A stretch of 64,000 nt of DNA from Neoarius graeffei. Its lineage: Eukaryota; Chordata; Actinopteri; Siluriformes; Ariidae. The translations under genes and the position numbers were made by a program. The notes under the pieces were generated by a model. That model was given only the letters and a program-made list of their open reading frames with translations. It was not told the origin of the DNA and did not search any database. This document shows positions 28,244 to 41,300 of this stretch, one piece after another. The number at the start of each line of letters is the position of its first letter. Positions within the stretch are counted from its first letter, which is position 1. The DNA is taken from positions 38,566,214 to 38,630,213 of the forward strand of contig NC_083592.1 in assembly GCF_027579695.1 (NCBI RefSeq), in the 5' to 3' direction.

Positions 28244-31200
28244 AGCTGCCCCTTAGTCATAATATAACCAGGGGTGAAAATAACTTATTTCTTTCCAGTA
28301 CTATTATTGTGAGTCATAGTGCGCGCGCCAAAAAATACACCTAATTATTTATTATTGTCTACTTATCAAGCATTCACTAGGACTTCTTATCACTCAGTAG
28401 TACTAGTATAGTACTTTATCACACTATCACTCTTTCATCCACCTGTATCAGTTTTTGATTATAAATAAATTTCACATCATTTCAACAACACAATCGTTTT
28501 AATAACTTTTTTTTAGCTGAACAGTTGAAAACTAACTTTTCATTTTGGACACTGGACACAGAACAGTGTAACAGAACAGAAAAGTGAAAGTTACTTTGAT
28601 TACCAGCTGCGCACGTTATAGCACAAGATCTGGTTAAGCCGTACGCGCGCTGTAGCTCGCTCGTTGTTTGTCCAGCGAAACACTGCACACATAATAGAAT
28701 ATTGATACATCAACATATGTTTCTGTATATGTTGTTTTTATAGTTTCTGTTCAACAAAGCAGTTTTCTTTATGGGGACAAGTTGAATATCCTCACAAGGT
28801 CAAAACTGTCAGATATTCCTGTCTTAATGTATAAAACATTAATATAGAAAACAAACACAAATGAATACTGAGGTCTCAGGTTACTGCAATCCTGGAAACA
28901 AGCTCCAACAACAACGGTTATTAAAAATTCTCCATACTGAGTACTCCGCCATTACTGCTCAGCTCACACTCCGGGAGAACTGGTGCAATTGAACTTACTT
29001 TCCTTTGCTTGTCGTCTTCTTTTCTTAACTGTTGGTACTGTACCCTCTTTCAGTACGGGCTTATAGCCAACGCTCCTCAACAGATCAGAGGTCTCGTACG
29101 AGTCCTCAGTAAAATGTGCAGAGCAGAGGAGAGACCACTTCGTAGGCGCCTAATCCTTGAATGTCTCGCAAAACGAGTTCAAATCTTTGCAGTTTGAACA
29201 TTCTTGGGCCATGAATGCAACGTAAATCCACCTTCTGTCGTGTTGCTGCACCAGCCAGCAACACATCTACATGGCATGGTGATAAATTAACTCAAAATGG
29301 AAGATCGGGGTTACAGTCAGCTCTGTGTTTTAGTATAGCGGAAATGGCGATGAGACTGATAGACTTCCTGCTGTGATGTTACGGACGTCAAGGTCATTCA
29401 CTCAGACCGCTACCTATATGAATCATATTAATCGTAAAAATTACTATATTAGATGTATTGTTAATGCTGAAAACTATTCCTGTGCCATTCTTGAGGTCTC
29501 AAGGCATTTATAAACGAAAAGTGAGGCCATGGTTCTGCGTATCTCCTTTAAGGATTAAAGGCTAGCAAAGTTCAAATGTAAGCTAGCAATGCCACGTCAT
29601 CATTAATAATCTCCAATTTCATGAGGTGGGAGCTGGTAAACTCTAAAACAGCACATTAAGCTTTTTTGAGGAACTTGTATCATCATGTGAGTAGTGTTCA
29701 TGAGCTGCTGTATCTATCAGTTCCATACGGACGCAGTTAACATGTTGTAACCTGTGAGGTAAACTTTACATCAGCACTCTCAGGTGGCATATTGATGCTG
29801 ACTGAGGGTCAGCTGATGCAGGAAACTGTGGCCTCACATGTCTATTAGTTTTCTAGGTCACGGACACAGGGAACTGACCCATCCAGTTTGTTCCCTGTGT
29901 TTGTCTTGATGTGTTATGAACATCAATAATAAATAATAATAAATTGTGCTTAATCATAGTCATTGATGAAGACTAATGAAGGCCGGAACCATTACTGTGC
30001 ACCGTTGAAAACTGACCCTTGTGTTTTGTTCAAATCAAATGACCCCCTTTAATTTCAAACATCATGTATTAAAAAAGAGACAGATTATCTTAAGGTTATC
30101 TCATCTCATCTCATTATCTCTAGTCGCTTTATCCTGTTCTACAGGGTCGCAGGCAAGCTGGAGCCTATCCCAGCTGACTACGGGTGAAAGGCGGGGTACA
30201 CCCTGGACAAGTCGCCAGGTCATCACAGGGCTGACACATAGACACAGGCAACCATTCACACTCACATTCACACCTACGGTCAATTTAGAGTCACCAGTTA
30301 ACCTAACCTGCATGTCTTTGGACTGTGGGGGAAACCGGAGCACCCGAAGGAAACCCACGCGGACACGGGGAGAACATGCAAACTCCGCACAGAAAGGCCC
30401 TCGCCGGCTACGAGGCTCGAACCCGGGACCTTCTTGCTGTGAGGCGGCAGCACTAACCACTACACCACCGTGCCACCCACACACTAAAATAACAGGAATG
30501 AAATTGTTTATTTGTTGTAAATGTGAAAAAAAAGATCTTTTCATCCGTGCCACATGACCGCCATCTTTTATACTCACATCTGTCCACACACCTGGTTTCA
30601 GGAGAACCTCCAATTATACAGAAAGTTGTGGTGTCTCTATTTTTTTTTTTACAAATACTGATCATTTTGCTGATGGTTTTTTTGGTTATTTTAGAATAAA
30701 TGTCAATTTCATTGCTTGGACAGAATTTATCCATATGCACATATATACAATGCATACATGGCTCACCATCGTTTGATTTTTGTGAATGGATTGTTGTGAA
30801 TGTCTGCTGCTATTCTACACCTTGTTGTAACATCCACATTTCTCCTTGGAAATCAATCAATCAATCAATCGATCAATCAATCAGTCAGTCAGTCAATCTA
30901 GCTATCTATCGAACATTGTTCAAAGGGACATTGCTAAACAGCAGAGAACTTGAGCGTCTATAAATCTGTCCCTAGGTTTACTCCTACCTCAGGAAATTTC
31001 TTGTGTTTTATGTACTCAGTCACTGCAGGATCGAAGTACTTGGCATAGCCTTCGTTTAAGCTGTAGGTCTTCCCCTTCTTCTTAATCTTCAGATTTCTTT
31101 CTGTCAGGATGAATTCACCGATGGCCTGAAGAGGAACAACACAATGATTACACATGCATTCATTTTCACTAGAAACCGGCACAGACAATATATGGGAGTG

Positions 31201-34200
31201 AAAGGAGAATGCCTAGGTCAGACGGCAGAAAGACGCATGCTGCAACTGATCGCAGGTGGACGCAGGCGTTTTCCGTCAAATCCTTCATTGTGGTCAGACG
31301 CAGAGTTTTTAAGCTGAATCAACCAGTCGGAAGCAGACGCAGCTAGACGCAGTGCACATCCATCCATCCATAGCCACTTATCCTGTTCTACAGGGTCGCA
31401 GGCAAGCTGGAGCCTATCCCAGCTGACTAAGGTCAAAAGATGGGGTACACCCTGGACAAGTCACCAGGTCATCACAGGGCTGACACATAGATACAAACAA
31501 CCATTCACACTCACACTTATGGTCAATTTAGAGCCACCAATTAACCTAATCTGCATGTCTTTGGGGGAAACCGGAGCACCCGGAGGAAACCCATGCAGAC
31601 ATGGGGAGAGCATGCCAACTCCACATAGAAAGGCCCTTGCCGGCCACTGGGCTTGAACCCAGGACCTTCTTGCTGTGAGGCGACAGTGCTAACCACTACA
31701 CCACTGTGCCGCTCGACGCAGTGCACAGAAAACCTTTAAAAAATATAAGGCCATAAGACTGCTCACAGGCTGTTGTAAACTATTTGCAGGTGCAGTCTGC
31801 ATGCACCTACCTACGATGCATTGCAGCCATCTCTAAAGACTTGTCTTCCCCTGAGTCAGCCTGCGTCTAGCTGCCACTACCTGCTTCACCCTGTGATTAG
31901 TCACTCAAGCATTGCATGACCGCCTGCCTCTTCATGCATCGACCTGCTATTTGCACCAATTGGAAGTGAATCGCAGCTGAAATGCAAACAGATCATGATC
32001 CACTTGCGTCAGCTTGCCTCTACTAAAGACCATCTGCAACACTCTGCCATTATCTGCGTCATCATGCGTCGACGCAAGACCAGTCTTGCATCTACCTGTG
32101 ATTTTGTTATCGCAAGTAGTTGAAAACTAGTTGCAGCCTGACGTTTGACCTGGGCAGACACGAGTGTACATTCAGTATAACCGTAAATATTCAGTACTGT
32201 CCTCTGAAAGTAACTCTCAACCCAATTAAATGATAAGTGCTGATAAAATATCAAGCACATACTGAGCAGCACTGAACCACAAATGAAAATGAAGACTGGG
32301 TTGAGTTTAGCATCACTTTAGCTGTGTGTCATGTCATTTTAGATAGAAGCCAAGAAACCAGACAGACAGAAGTTAAGTGAAGTGAGCGAACTCAAAATAT
32401 CCTCCCTTCAGCATCTCATCTCATCTCATTATCTCTAGCCGCTTTATCCTGTTCTACAGGGTCGCAGGCGAGCTGGAGCCTATCCCAGCTGACTACGGGC
32501 GAAAGGCGGGGTACACCCTGGACAAGTCGCCAGGTCATCACAGGGCTGACACATACAACCATTCACACTCACATTCACACCTACGGTCAATTTAGAGTCA
32601 CCAGTTAACCTAACCTGCATGTCTTTGGACTGTGGGGGAAACCGGAGCACCCGGAGGAAACCCACACGGACACGGGGAGAACATGCAAACTCCGCACAGA
32701 AAGGCCCTCGCCGGCCACGGGGCTCGAACCCGGACCTTCTTGCTGTGAGGCGACAGCGCTAACCACTACACCACCGTGCCGCCCCCCTTCAGCATTCCTT
32801 CCAAAAATATACCTGTAAAACACTACTGTTGAGTCTTGAATGCCTGACAAAACTGACAGATGAACAGGATTGTCTTGATTGTTTGAAGGACTGCAACATT
32901 CATTTTCTTGCTTCAGAAACTACATCAAGGTCTGAGTTAAATATTCCTGACCCAACTCTTAAATCCATTTGCACATGAAATATGAAAAAACAATCTTAGT
33001 TTTGATGCATTATTTGATGCAACAGGAGATATCATGAAAACATTCAGTGTGGAAAAACAAGACACTATGGATCAGTGCTATCGGACAAGCTTAATGGGCA
33101 TAGGATCTGTGATCATTAATATATAACTCATCATGGGCATATGAGTATATGAAAGGGTTTCATGTGACTATTTCCATAGTCATTTTTCTTTACAGATGCA
33201 TAATATTATATACTTGTGCACAGATACTTACAGTCAAGCTTTAATAAATTCACAATGATCAATATAAATCAGTATAAAGCTATCTTATTTTTTTAATCCA
33301 GATTTTCATACAAACTTTGTTATAGATTTCTGTTTTATGACTTCTACATTATAGAGTCAAAACATTTTAGATTCCACACGTTTGTTTTCCAGCGCAAAAT
33401 TAAATGTTACAGAAAAAAATTGTTTGTATCTGAGCAGCGTATTACATAAGAGAGCACTTTTCAGATTAAAAAAGAAAGCATAATGAAGGCTGCTGGGTTG
33501 TGGTGCAAAATGAAGAAGCGAGTGTGACAGTCAAAGCGTCCAGAAGAACTGTGGCTGGTTCTGTAAGATGCTCAGTAAAACCTACAGCTCCTTACATTTC
33601 CTTATAAAACTGCACTCATTGTACCTGAGACTACTATTTTTTTTTTAAAAGCAAAGGGTCGTCATACGAAATATTGACTTTGTTTTATTTATTATGGCTT
33701 ACTGATGACTGTTTATAGAATATTTTTAATGTTGAAACATTTAATTTAATTATTTTAAAGCCATTTTTGTCGACAGCATTTCTTTACATGTGCCTAAGAC
33801 TTTTGCACAGTACTGTATATATGTACACTACCGTTCAAAAGTTTGGGGTCACTTTGAAATGTCCTTATTTTTGAAAGAAAAGCACTGTTCTTTTCAATGA
33901 AGATCACTTTAAACTAATCAGAAATCCACTCTATACATTGCTAATGTGGTAAATGACTATTCTAGCTGCAAATGTCTGGTTTTTGGTGCAATATCTCCAT
34001 AGGTGTATAGAGGCCCATTTCCAGCAACTCTCACTCCAGTGTTCTAATGGTACAATGTGTTTGCTGATTGCCTCAGAAGGCTAATGGATGATTAGAAAAC
34101 CCTTGTACAATCATGTTAGCACAGCTGAAAACAGTTGAGCTCTTTAGAGAAGCTATAAAACTGACCTTCCTTTGAGCAGATTGAGTTTCTGGAGCATCAC

Positions 34201-35252
34201 ATTTGTGGGGTCGATTAAATGCTCAAAATGGCCAGAAAAATGTCTTGACTATATTTTCTATTCATTTTACAACTTATGGTGGTAAATAAAAGTGTGACTT
34301 TTCATGGAGAACACAAAATTGTCTGGGTGACCCCAAACTTTTGAACGGTAGTGTATATTGATCATAAGATCTGAGTATCAGCTGAAGCACAAATTGCCTG
34401 TATTCACGTTTTTTTCAGTGAGTGGGGAGGATAGCTTGAGGTATTTTTCAATTTGTAATAAATGCCACCGTTATCTTGCTGGTACTCACTGGATCTAGCA
34501 TGAATAAGTTGAGTCCAGCTCCAGTACTGAGAGCCACGATAGTCGCACTGCCGTACAGCGCATAGCCTGCACACACTATTTGATTGCCTGGCTGGAAAGC
34601 ATCCTTCTCTGTGGGCTCATCTTCTGAAACCTGGGACAAGAAAACCAATGGACAGAAAAATCTCATAGTGTAAATGAAGTCAGTGCAATTAATTTGATAT
34701 TAACCCACAAAAATAAGGATTTCCCCCCCAGTGAAACCAGACTGAGGGAGTTAACAGACTCCTATAAATGAGCTCATATTAGATGGATGATTTGTTGGCT
34801 GTGTGTTAATTTACACTGTAAGTGGGCTATCAAAACCACCTCATGTGTTACAGCACCATCTTGTGAATATTTTTGTTAGTTCTAAAAGAATATAGGAGGG
34901 ATTATATACTTAGTTTAACACATTTTTATTGTGCATGGTTAACACGTGCAAATGTGTTGTGGCATCAGTGTGGACACAAGTAACCGGAAGTTTGAAGGAA
35001 ATAAACCACAATTACAAATAAACACCTGCACACATAAGTTATGAGGTTGACTGCTAAATAACAGCATGTATAAGCGAGCTATAAAGGAGATGTGAAATAG
35101 TACTCTGATTTCAAAGCAACATAAATCAGCTAATTTATTGCTAAAAGGCCAAATAGCCGAGTCATCCATGTTCAGGGAGCCTATCCCAGGAACACTGGGT
35201 GTGAGGCAGGAATACACCCTGAATGGGACACCAGTCCATAGCAAGGCACCAT

Positions 35253-35304
<52 letters not shown>

Positions 35305-38300
35305 TTACAGCTAGGTGTAATTTAGTATAGTCAATCCACATATGTTAGGAAGGGAGAAAGAAACCAGAGAATCCAGAGGAAACACATACAGTGGTGCTTG
35401 AAAGTTTGTGAACCCTTTAGAATTTTCTATATTTCTGCATAAATATGACCTAAAACATCATTAGATTTTCATACAAGTCCTAAAAGTAGATAAAGAGAAC
35501 CCAGTTAAACAAATGAGACACAAATATTATACTTGGTCATTTATTTATTGAGGAAAATGATCCAATATTACATATCTGTGAGTGGCAAAAGTATGTGAAC
35601 CTCTAGGATTAGCAGTTAATGTGATAGAGTCAGGCGTTTTCAATCAATGGGACGACGATCAGGTGTGAGTGGGCACCCTGTTTTATTTAAAGAACAGGGA
35701 CCTATCAAAGTCTGATCTTCACAACAGATGTTTGTGGCAGTGTATCATGGCACAAACAAAGGAGATTTCTGAGGACCTCAGAAAAAGCGTTGTTGAGGCT
35801 GGAAAAGGTTACAAAACCATCTCTAAAGAGTTTGGACTCCACCAATCCACAGTCAGACAGATTGTGTACAAATGGAGGAAATTCAAGACCATTGTTACCC
35901 TCCCCAGGAGCGGTCAACCAACAGAGATCACTCCAAGAGCAAGGCGTGTAATAGTCGGCGAGGTCACAAAGGACCCCAGGGTAACTTCTAAGCAACTGAA
36001 GGCCTCTCTCACATTGGCTAATGTTAATGTTCAGGAGTCTAACATCAGGAGAACACTGAACAACAATGGTGTGCATGGCAGGGTTGAAAGGAGAAAGCCA
36101 CTGCTCTCCAAAAAGAACATTGCTGCTCGTCTGCAGTTCGCTAAAGATCACGTGGACAAGCCAGAAGGCTATTGGAAAAATGTTTTGTGGACGGATGAGA
36201 CCAAAATAGAACTTTTTGGTTTAAATGAGAAGCATTATGTTTGGAGAAAGGAAAACACTGCATTCCAGCATAAGAACCTTATCCCATCTGTGAAACATGG
36301 TGGTGGTAGTATCATGGTTTGGGCCTGTTTTGCTGCATCTGGGCCAGGACGGCTTGCCATCATTGATGGAACAATGAATTCTGAATTATACCAGCAAATT
36401 CTAAAGGAAAATGTCAGGACATCTGTCCATGAAATGAATCTCAAGGTGGGTCATGCAGCAAGACAATGACCCTAAGCACACAAGTCATTCTACCAAAGAA
36501 TGGTTAAAGAAGAATAAAGTTCATGTTTTGGAATGGCCAAGTCAAAGTCCTGACCTTAATCCAACCGAAATGTTGTGGAAGGGCCTGAAGCAAGCAGTTT
36601 ATGTGAGGAAACCCACCAACATCCCAGAGTTGAAGCTGTTCTGTATGGAGGAATGGGCTAAAATTCCTCCAAGCCGGTGTGCAGGACTGATCAACAGTTA
36701 CCAGAAACGTTTAGTTGCAGTTATTACTGCACAAGGGGGTCACACCAGATACTGAAAGCAAAGGTTCACATACTTTTGCCACTCACAGATATGTAATATT
36801 GGATCATTTTCCTCAATAAATAAATGACCAAGTACAATATTTTTGTCTTATTTGTTTAACTGGGTTCTCTTTATCTACTTTTAGGACTTGTGTAAAAATC
36901 TGATGATGTTTTAGGTCATATTTATGCAGAAGTGTAGAAAATTCTAAAGGGTTCACAAACTTTCAAGCACCACTGTATAAGTATGAGGAGACCATAAAAA
37001 ACTCCAGACAGAAACCTGAGCTCAGGATCGAACACTAAGACCTGTGAGGTGGGACGTTATGTGCTTCACCACTGTTCCACCCTTTTATTTACTGTTAGTA
37101 TTTACTGAAAGTTATTTAGTGTTTCAAGGTGAAACTCTAGACTCATGACAGTGTCGAACATGTCAAATATGGACAAATGGCATTAATTAAATTGTGATAA
37201 TTACACTGTGACACTTACTATCCACAAAGCGGGTCTTAAAATAATCATTTAAAAAAGGCAAGAACCATTGCTCCACAAAACAGCTAAATTCCCAAAAAGA
37301 AAAATACATCCAGAAAAATAACCAGAGAATCTCAACAAAAACAAAATCTTTTATGGCACAGCTTAAAAACCTTAACAATACAAAAAAGTAAAGTGGTCTG
37401 TTGAGTCAACGATCCCCAGACTTTTTACATCTGGATGGATTTATGTTCAGAGGAAGCCAAATATTTCCTTCAACCCATCATGTCAACTGCTTCAGCACAT
37501 AACAGGACAGATGGCCATCTCACGGAAAACATTAGGTCCAGAGATTTCTATGCGTTGGTGTATAAAAGCCAACACATATGTGGCAATTTGACAGGACCTC
37601 TTGTACCCTGTTGTGCAAATGCACTTTCTTGATAATGTCTCCATATTCGAGAAAAATCCTTTTATACATCCTGCTGGAATTATTCAAGACGAGAGTGAAA
37701 AACACCAGGACAACTGGCCTCTCAAATCACCACATTTAAACATCACTGTACCTTTATTACAACCTATAGACAATTAGTAGGCCTATATTTTACATATTGA
37801 TCTCCATGTATTTTCCACAAGTTCATTCATCCATCCATCCATCCATCCATCCATCATCTCTAGCCGCTTATCCTGTTCTACAGGGTCACAGGCAAGCTAG
37901 AGCCTATCCCAGCTGACTATGGGTGAGAGGCGGGGTACACCCTGGACAAGTCGCCAGGTCATCACAGGGCTGACACATAGACACAGACAACCATTCACAC
38001 TCACATTCACACCTACGGTCAATTTAGAGTCACCAGTTAACCTAACCTGCATGTCTTTGGACTGTGGGGGAAAACGGAGCACCCGGAGGAAACCCACACA
38101 GACACGGGGAGAACATGCAAACTCCACACAGAAAGGTCCTCGCCGGGCACTGAGACGACAGTGCTAACCACTACACCATTGTGCCGCCCTTCCACAAGTT
38201 CAATTCTTAGATTATCCTTAATAAAAAGACAGCAAAGAACACAATTCCTCTAACAACACACGAGCCCATATATATTTGATATTTGTGTATGATTGAGAAA

Positions 38301-41300
38301 ACTTTCAGGCGTTTTACGTAAGTCTGTGTACTTGTGTTCAGCACTATGTGAAATTAATTTGAGTCATAGAAAATTATGTCAGGTACATATTGAGAAACAT
38401 CACAGAAACATGCCATATTCTAAAGAAATTAGTCAAGGTGTAGTTTATGAATTGAAGTATGTCAGTAATGTTTTTTTATCCACTCTGTTAGTACAGTTAC
38501 AATAAACAATTATCTATAACTCACCTTTTTGTAGATGGCAAAGATGGTGCCTATAGGTGCCAAACAGTCAATGTTGGAGGAGCCATCCAGTGGATCAAAA
38601 CACACCACATATTTACCCTGCAAGCAGGAGGTGAAGTAGAGTTGACAAAATGCATAATATATATAATTTGGGATCAAACTCTAACCAAATATTCATTCAT
38701 TTTCAATAGCACTTATCCACTGAGGGTCATGGATGGGCTGGAGCCAATCGCAGCTGACACTGGGCAAAAGGCTGGGTACACCCTGTACAGTTTACCAGTC
38801 TACTGTGGGGATAACACTGAGAGACAGACACCCATGGGCAATTTAGAGTAGCCAGTTGACCTAATCTGCATGTCTTTGGACTGTGGGAGAAAACTGGAGC
38901 AACTGGAAGAAACCCATTCAGGCACGAAGAGAACATGCAAACTCTGCACAGTCAAATGGCAGGTTCGAACCTAGAACCTGCTTGCTGTAAAGTGACAGTG
39001 CTAACCACTGCAGCACCATGCCATCCTCCAACCAACTAACCATCCATCCATTATCTGTGGCCGCTTATCCTATTCTACAGGGTCGCAGGCAAGCTGGAGC
39101 CTATCCCAGCTGACTATGGGCGAGAGGCAGGGTACACCCTGGACAAGTCGCCAGGTCATCACAGGGCTGACACATAGACACAGACAACCATTCACACTCA
39201 CATTCACACCTACGGTCAATTTAGAGTCACCAGTTAACCTAACCTGCATGTCTTTGGACTGTGGGGGAAACCGGAGCACCCGGAGGAAACCCACGCAGAC
39301 ACGGGGAGAACATGCAAACTCCGCACAGAAAGGCCCTCACCGGCTGCTGGGCTTGAACTCAGGACCTTCTTGCTTTGAGGTGACAGTGCTAACCACTACA
39401 CCACCGTGCCACCCCCCAACTAACCAACACTTTTTTTTTTAATGCAAGGCATTTTTAATGCAGTTTTATTTTCTAGCACTAGATGCCGCCAAATACTAAC
39501 TCGACACACTTGTTTTTGTCTTAACACATTTCTAAAAACGTTTAGCTGTATCCAAAGTCCCATTCTTCCACAATATTGTAGATCAGTGGTTCTTTCGGTG
39601 GCTCTGCTTCTTCTTTTTCTTCTCTCTCGTTTTTTTTTTTGTGGCTGGTCATCACTGGATCACTGGTCACTTGTGTTTAATCCAAATCTCTTTCCTCCAA
39701 AAAACAAATAGGCCTCTAAATACTGTCAACTTGGACCTAATGTACTCTCTTAGTGGAAAGGTCAGGAGCATAATGATGCTTTGTTGCAGTAAATAGCCAC
39801 ATAATATTGTATTCATTTAAATAATAAGCCCAATATTCGAATAGTTGGATTGTGTTCAGAAATATGAATTTTATTTGACAGTTACAGGGGAGGGCGGCAC
39901 GGTGGTGTAGTGGTTAGCGCTGTCGCCTCACAGCAAGAAGATCCGGGTTCGAGCCCCGTGGCCAGCGAGGGCCTTTCTGTGTGGAGTTTGCATGTTCTCC
40001 CCGTGTCCGCGTGGGTTTCCTCCGGGTGCTCCGGTTTCCCCAACAGTCCAAAGACATGCAGGTTAGGTTAACTGGTGACTCTAAATTGACCGTAGGTGTG
40101 AATGTGAGTGTGAATGGTTGTCTGTGTCTATGTGTCAGCCCTGTGATGACCTGGCGACTTGTCCAAGGTGTACCCCGCCTTTCGCCCGTAGTCAGCTGGG
40201 ATAGGCTCCAGCTTGCCTGCGACCCTGTAGAACAGGATAAAGCGGCTACAGATAATGAGATGAGATGAGTTACAGGGGATCCTGGCTGCAAGGTAGTGGT
40301 CTAGCTACTACCATCTTACACACACACACAAGTTTGATCTCACAACCTGAAAGGTTCTTCAGTTTCCTCAAGGAAAATCCTTAAACCTGGGTTTAGAAAA
40401 CACTCCAAACAGAACCTACTGAGGTCCTGTTCAGATTTGGTATTAACATGTGGAGCCCAAGTGGACAGCTGAGATGGTGAGCCATTTCACACCAACTTTA
40501 TTCATGTGTCTCTGTAACCGAATAAAAAGTTCTGTTTCTCCCACAGTTTTGTGAAATTCCAGCAAATAGAGTGCTGTCTACTGGTCGGCTGCTATTAATG
40601 ATTGTAGCAGACAGACAATTCTGGAAAAGCAGCAGAGCAAGCAGTGCATGCTGAGCATACACAAGTTCATCTCTCTCAATTAATAGTGCCAAAGCACTCA
40701 ATTAATAGTATTAAAAAACATAGTTTGGGGAACTATATGGGAAGCCATGGCCTAAAGGGTAGAGAAGCAGCTCAGGGACCAAAAAGTTGCTGGTTTGATT
40801 CCCTGGACCAGTAGGAATGGTTGAAGTACCCTTGAGCAAGGCACTTAACCCCTGGCTGCCCACTGCTGTGGGTATGTCAGAGTCTTCTTGTATGTTGCTC
40901 TGGATAAATGCCTGTAATGTAGTTTTGATATAATTGACTCCCATTCTGACTCCCATTCTGGGTGGCACGGTGGTGTAGTGGTTAGCACTGTTGCCTCACA
41001 GCAAGAAGGTTCCAGGTTTGAACCTCAAGGCCGATGGGGCCTTTCTTTGTGGAGTTTGCATGTTCTCCCCGTGGGTGTGCTCTGGTTTCTCCCACAGTTC
41101 AAAGACATGCCGATTAGGTAAAATACCCAGCCAGTTCATACTTAGTGCCAAGCCTGGATAGCTTGGGGAGGGTTGCATCAGGAAGGGCATCCGGTGTAAA
41201 ACCTATGCCAAATCAAATATGCAGAACAGAGCCACCGTGGCGACCTGTAACAGGAGGAGCTGAAAGAAGAAGGACTACTGATAGAACTAAATACTGCATA

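Larger units (their letters stand above)
35177..37083 (-). mobile_element. old SINE split by a Tc1 element
   Basis: SINE body and CA-rich segment at 35177-35388 and the remaining body plus decayed tRNA head at 36976-37083 (..GAAACCTGAGCTCAGGATCGAAC..). The two halves join in order around the Tc1 insertion. Strongly diverged, so old. Confidence 0.7.

Noticed and set aside
28271-29550. Complete hAT element starting CAGGGGTGAAAATAAC
   Set aside because: No matching inverted end or 8-bp duplication could be found, so only a low-confidence note was kept.
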